Shown here piece by piece: positions 60,656 through 64,000 of a stretch of 64,000 bases of DNA (position 1 is its first letter; the number at the start of each line of letters is the position of its first letter). The position numbers and the translations under genes are program-made. Source of the DNA: Rhodococcus sp. IEGM 1379 (lineage in GTDB: Bacteria; Actinomycetota; Actinomycetes; Mycobacteriales; Mycobacteriaceae); NCBI RefSeq assembly GCF_030056815.1, contig NZ_JASHKR010000004.1, positions 1-64,000 of the forward strand, given 5' to 3'. The notes beneath the pieces were generated by a model, which saw only the letters and a list, made by a program, of their open reading frames with translations, was not told the DNA's origin and ran no database searches.

Positions 60656-62495
60656 GGTTCAGTCCTGCCTTTCGTGTAGCTGCCGCCATACGTGCTGCCC
60701 TGACACGTTGGTTAACCGTCTGGCGACGGCTCTCTCGATGCGCAGACGCACGGAGTTCCGCACGGACATGAGTCGCGATGGCTGACGCGGTGATTGATTC
60801 TTCTGGTTCAACGTGCGGCTTTCGGGTTGGTGGGACACCGGCAGCGACCAACGATCGGATGCCGGATGCTGCGAGTGCTCGGGTTCGTGGGACAGGGAAT
60901 CCTGGGACGTTCACGGCGAGGACCGCGACGAGTTCCAAATTGTTGGAGCCGCGTTGGATGCTGCGCCAGTCACCGGACACTCCGGAGCGGCGGAGCTCGG
61001 CGACACGATCATCGTCGACGCCGGGGAGGATGCGGCCGGAAAGCCATGGCCCCCATAAACCGTCGGTGCAGCGGACGACCGCGACGGCGGTGCCGGTGTT
61101 GTCGTAGTGCTCAGCAGCTGCACGCGCGGCTTGCCGCATACCGGCGTGACCGGTCCCGAGAGTGAGCTTCCCGACCGGAAGCGGTCCGGCAGTGGTGGAG
61201 ATTTCGCCCTGATGGAAGTACGCGTAGTCAGTGTTCGAGGTGGGTGGGCTGACGCAGACGTCGGCGAATCCGATATGGCACGAATCTGCCTGGGCGAGGT
61301 GCCCGTACACGCGGCCGTCGTCGGTGACAGTCAAGGCGGTGAGTTCTTCTGCTTCGGGGATGGTGAAGTCCGCGGCGTCGTACACAACCGCGGACGCCAC
61401 CAAGGCTGCGGTGATGGTGTCGAGGGGGATGTCGCGGACGTCGGTGTCAGCGAACGACAGTCGGAGACGGTCGTAACGGATCGGGCCGGTCTCGGACAGT
61501 TTGTCGACGTCGAGGTTGTACCCGGCGGTGATGTGCGGGACGAAGCACTCATGCTGGGTCGGGACGAGGTCGTAGTTGCCTGCTTCCTCGAGTGCGCCCA
61601 TGACAGCTGACTGCAGCGACGTGATCCCTTCCGCTTCGGCGAGGTAGACCGCGCACGGGTCGTCGCCGTCCGGGTTGAATTGGGCGTGACCCCACACCGT
61701 TCCGGTCATCGGGACGAGGCCGATACCGCCAAGTGCCAGCTCGAGGTGGTCCCTCTGCTCAGGTGACCAGGCTGCAGCGTCTCCGAGGAATACGAGGGTG
61801 GTGTGCAGAACGTCGGGTGGTTCGTAGCCGTCGATCGCCAGGCGGGCGCAATCCTCCGCCGACGGAACCAGTGCGACCATCGCACCCGAATGCTGTTCTG
61901 CTGCTGCAGTCAGAGTTGCTGATGCACTCACCGCGGTGAACTCGTCGTACACCGGTTGGATGCGTGCCGTCTCGAATGCCGGTGAGGAGACACCGGTGAC
62001 GCCCATCAGCTTCCACTCATGCACCCGCAGCAGTTGCCCGGCGACATCAGGCTGCTCACCGGTACCGGACTCGAACGCTGCATACGCGGCGGCGAGTTCG
62101 TCTGCAGTCCATTCCGTTTTGTCGGAGCGGAGCGGGATCTCCTCGAGCGCAATATCGGAGAGGTCCGCCGACACCCAGCCGGCGAACCCGTCACGCAGTT
62201 TACGGGCGTACTCGGCGCCGAACTTGTCCTCCAGGTCCAACGGTCCTTCAGCCCACAGGAATCCGTCTTCCACCCACGCTCGGGTGATCAACCCGACGAC
62301 GCGGGAACCCTCGTGCGCTTCCCACATTTCGTCCTGCGCGGACAGCGCGATGGGTAGCGGGCGCACTGATGGTTCGACGCCGTCAGCGAGGATGAACTCC
62401 CGCATGTCACCGGATCGGGCGTTCACTGGCAGGACCGGCCCTCGCCATCCTGTGGGTAGCGGCTTCTCCCCCGCCGGGGTGGTTGGTGCAGTCAT
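60645..62495 (-). CDS. Capsid maturation protease with embedded 2H phosphoesterase domain
   Basis: A 616-residue protein. Residues about 1-185 form the prohead protease part (WEAHEGSRVVGLITRAWVEDGFLWAEGPLDL, GWVSADLSD). Residues about 200-330 form a 2H phosphoesterase: HTT (His231, Thr233) in LHTTLVFLGDA and HIT (His321, Thr323) in FVPHITAGYN, with normal spacing. The later block VYGHLAQADSCHIGFADVCVSPPTSNTDYAYFHQGEI is typical of actinophage proteases. The ATG at 62495 has GAGGAG upstream. The 2H domain may cut cyclic or linear oligonucleotides or tRNA ends; its target is unknown. Confidence 0.85.
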   Translation of the reverse strand: MTAPTTPAGEKPLPTGWRGPVLPVNARSGDMREFILADGVEPSVRPLPIALSAQDEMWEAHEGSRVVGLITRAWVEDGFLWAEGPLDLEDKFGAEYARKLRDGFAGWVSADLSDIALEEIPLRSDKTEWTADELAAAYAAFESGTGEQPDVAGQLLRVHEWKLMGVTGVSSPAFETARIQPVYDEFTAVSASATLTAAAEQHSGAMVALVPSAEDCARLAIDGYEPPDVLHTTLVFLGDAAAWSPEQRDHLELALGGIGLVPMTGTVWGHAQFNPDGDDPCAVYLAEAEGITSLQSAVMGALEEAGNYDLVPTQHECFVPHITAGYNLDVDKLSETGPIRYDRLRLSFADTDVRDIPLDTITAALVASAVVYDAADFTIPEAEELTALTVTDDGRVYGHLAQADSCHIGFADVCVSPPTSNTDYAYFHQGEISTTAGPLPVGKLTLGTGHAGMRQAARAAAEHYDNTGTAVAVVRCTDGLWGPWLSGRILPGVDDDRVAELRRSGVSGDWRSIQRGSNNLELVAVLAVNVPGFPVPRTRALAASGIRSLVAAGVPPTRKPHVEPEESITASAIATHVRAELRASAHRESRRQTVNQRVRAARMAAATRKAGLNHGM

Positions 62496-62507
62496 CCTGA
62501 ACTCCTC

Positions 62508-62543
62508 ATTACGGTGGACACAGACAACTGTATCTACCGTAAT
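62508..62543 (-). repeat. Start-associated element, copy D
   Basis: ATTACGGTGGACACAG, four bases, then CTGTATCTACCGTAAT: the same palindrome as copy C with two mismatched positions. It sits 13 bases before the protease start, outside its ribosome binding site. Confidence 0.85.
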
Positions 62544-62581
62544 CAACGAGAAGACGCTACGAGGCGTCGAATGAGATCGTT

Positions 62582-62809
62582 TCAGTCCTGGAAAACTTCG
62601 CCGAAACCACGGCGATTCAAGCTCCGGATCAGCCCTTCAGTCGGCTCATTTGTAGTGAGCCAATCGCGGACGCCGGCAAGTTGCACGTCTCGTTCAGCGC
62701 GCACGAGCTTCAACCGGGAAAGAAGACTGCCCGCGGTATATGGCGGCGTCATCGGAGATCCGATAGGCAGGAAGGCACTGTCGTCATAGAACCGTTCGTT
62801 GATTTCCAT
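62582..62809 (-). CDS. 75-residue protein next to MuF-ADP-ribosyltransferase, candidate immunity protein
   Basis: A 75-residue protein (MEINERFYDDSAFLPIGSPMTPPYTAGSLLSRLKLVRAERDVQ ... NRRGFGEVFQD) with a helical middle. It starts 2 bases after the stop of the MuF-ADP-ribosyltransferase gene with GGAGGTGAT upstream. I do not recognise it. Immunity genes of polymorphic toxins are small and lie directly downstream of the toxin, so this is the natural candidate; a plain structural or assembly role is also possible. Confidence 0.65.
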   Translation of the reverse strand: MEINERFYDDSAFLPIGSPMTPPYTAGSLLSRLKLVRAERDVQLAGVRDWLTTNEPTEGLIRSLNRRGFGEVFQD

Positions 62810-62811
62810 GC

Positions 62812-64000
62812 TCAGATCACCTCCGCCTGCACTGTGGGGACACTGCCACTGTAGTCGACACCGAGAATGAGCAGGGAGTACGCGGTTCCCAATAGCAGTT
62901 CTCGTTGGTCTGCCATCGCCGGATCTCCTGCGCCGGCAACCCAAAGGGCTGGGGTTCCGGCTCGGATGGTGAGTTCGAAGAGTGCTGGTCCGCCGCCGAT
63001 GAATGGTCGCGTGAATCCGCTTATGGCTTGTTCACGTGAGGTGGAGGCGGCGAGATATCCGGGCGTCTCAATGGCTTGGCCCATGTACCGGTCGAGGTCT
63101 GAGTTCGTTCGGCCAATGAGAGTGCTGATGTTACGGATGCCGCGGTACAGGGTGACGTCCTCTACGAGTTCGCTCGCAGCGATGGCCTCGTCAAGTAGTT
63201 CGACCATGAGTATTGCCTCCTCGTCGTCGGTGTTGTTCCGGACGACGTCCTGCATCCGCCGGTAGAACCGGTCCATTCCCTGCCAGCGGAGGATGGCTTC
63301 TCGTTGCTCGTCGGTGAGTTGCGTGATCGGTTCGGTGAAGTCTCTGTCGAATTGTTCGGCGAGCGCTTCCGAGTCCTCTGGTGTCGGTCCGCCCGTTGGG
63401 CGTTCGGCTACTTCGGGTTCGTCCTCGATGTCAGACGTGTCGGCAGGATCAGTGTCCGCCTCATCGTCTTCGATGGTGGTTTCGTCGTGTGCGTCGTCGG
63501 TTGAATCTCTTTCGTCGTCAACGTCATCCGGTAGGTTCTCGTCGTCAATGTCCAGGTCCGGTTCTTCGTCTGCCACGTGAAGTTCATCATCAGGATCGGC
63601 TTCCTCATCGATGTAGGTGGATTCCGGTTCGTCGGCGGGTCCGTTGAGGTCTTCGTCGGAGATGTCGTCCTCGAGGTCCGGCAGGTCATCGTGCGGTGTG
63701 GTGAACGGTTCGTCTTCTGGTTCAAGCAGATCGGGGTTTGCTTGAATGTCGTCGTCGACGTTCACGGTGTCTTGAACGTCGGGTTCGGTGCGTTGGATGG
63801 GTTCGAGGACTTCGCCGTTGCGTTCCCGCTTCAGGCGGTCGATTGCCGCTGCTGCTTCTGCTTCGTCGTCGGGGCCGAGGCGCGCGCCCATCGGCGTGAC
63901 ACCGCGCCCACCCCACATGCCTTGGAGTTCGTCCTGCATTTCGTGCCAGTCGAGGATGCGCATGGTGCAGCGGCAGTTGATGACTTCGTGTGCTGGGCCG
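62812..64000 (-). CDS. MuF-type minor head protein with C-terminal ADP-ribosyltransferase domain, 5' end outside window
   Basis: The frame is open to the right edge. There it reads GPAHEVINCRCTMRILDW, the NCRCT end of a MuF (SPP1 gp7-like) head domain whose bulk lies outside the window. Counting from the Met at 63963, an acidic linker (residues 60-190) leads to an R-S-E type ADP-ribosyltransferase: Arg274 in LYRGI, the STS motif at 307-309 in YLAASTSREQA, and Gln353-x-Glu355 in QRELLLGTAY. All three catalytic elements are in order. Such MuF fusions are known as phage polymorphic toxins that may ride in the virion. The internal ATG at 63963 is probably not the start. Confidence 0.85.
   Translation of the reverse strand, partial: GPAHEVINCRCTMRILDWHEMQDELQGMWGGRGVTPMGARLGPDDEAEAAAAIDRLKRERNGEVLEPIQRTEPDVQDTVNVDDDIQANPDLLEPEDEPFTTPHDDLPDLEDDISDEDLNGPADEPESTYIDEEADPDDELHVADEEPDLDIDDENLPDDVDDERDSTDDAHDETTIEDDEADTDPADTSDIEDEPEVAERPTGGPTPEDSEALAEQFDRDFTEPITQLTDEQREAILRWQGMDRFYRRMQDVVRNNTDDEEAILMVELLDEAIAASELVEDVTLYRGIRNISTLIGRTNSDLDRYMGQAIETPGYLAASTSREQAISGFTRPFIGGGPALFELTIRAGTPALWVAGAGDPAMADQRELLLGTAYSLLILGVDYSGSVPTVQAEVI

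Noticed and set aside
29332-64000. Two separate prophages, one on each side of 44.5-50.8 kb
   Set aside because: Each side lacks essential genes the other has (capsid and major tail on the right, chaperones and tape measure on the left), and both share the palindromic elements and the virion leaders.

Overview
The window looks like chromosome of a Rhodococcus species, probably of the R. erythropolis/qingshengii group. This is inferred from moderately high GC with frequent GTG starts, mycolate-type FAS-II genes, and gene order that follows the Mycobacterium tuberculosis Rv2228c-Rv2247 block (RNase H/phosphatase, zinc-ribbon protein, NIF3, cobC, HAD, ptpA, SURF1, cobD, ahpE, DUF3052, lipoprotein, aceE, mabR, fabD-acpM-kasA-accD6). 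No database search was possible. All family names come from motifs, length and synteny.

Chromosomal part (1-27.5 kb). Positions 1-265 hold the 5' part of RNase P RNA. Then come a DUF1697 protein, an ArsB/NhaD-like permease, a tightly overlapping minus-strand set (cobC, NIF3, zinc ribbon, RNase H/phosphatase), a plus-strand set (HAD, PtpA, SURF1) and cobD. A four-gene membrane cluster with a shared C-terminal repeat domain follows (9.4-12.4 kb). A decayed integrase tail lies next to tRNA-Val. After ahpE, DUF3052 and a lipoprotein come aceE, the regulator mabR with a candidate operator, and the FAS-II operon. A DUF3145 protein, a serine hydrolase, an NDMA-dependent alcohol dehydrogenase and two small membrane proteins close the region. 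The last of these proteins is bracketed by two copies of one long hairpin repeat.

Prophage part (about 27.57 kb to beyond the right edge). It begins at a 3'-half tRNA fragment (candidate att site) and an excisionase-like gene. From 29.3 kb almost everything is on the minus strand and reads, in transcription order from the right: MuF-type minor head protein with a C-terminal ADP-ribosyltransferase domain, a 75-residue neighbour, capsid protease with an embedded 2H phosphoesterase, a 48-residue protein, capsid, connectors and small membrane proteins, major tail protein, a YD-repeat protein and a beta-helix tail spike. After an interruption come head-tail adaptors, tail chaperones, the tape measure, baseplate proteins, endolysin, holin and a serine recombinase that lacks its catalytic domain. 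The two halves share two families of intergenic repeats, so I read them as one siphophage genome.

The interruption (44.5-50.8 kb) carries a tyrosine recombinase, an A/T-richer two-gene module (nucleotidyltransferase-like protein plus a protein ending in an Lsr2-type DNA-binding domain) between diverged 38-nt repeats, and two plus-strand acetyltransferase genes that face the tail-spike gene.

Best candidates for undescribed biology: the MuF-ADP-ribosyltransferase with its adjacent small gene; the nucleotidyltransferase/Lsr2-C module; the two repeat families upstream of virion genes; and tail-chaperone reading frames separated only by an in-frame TAG.
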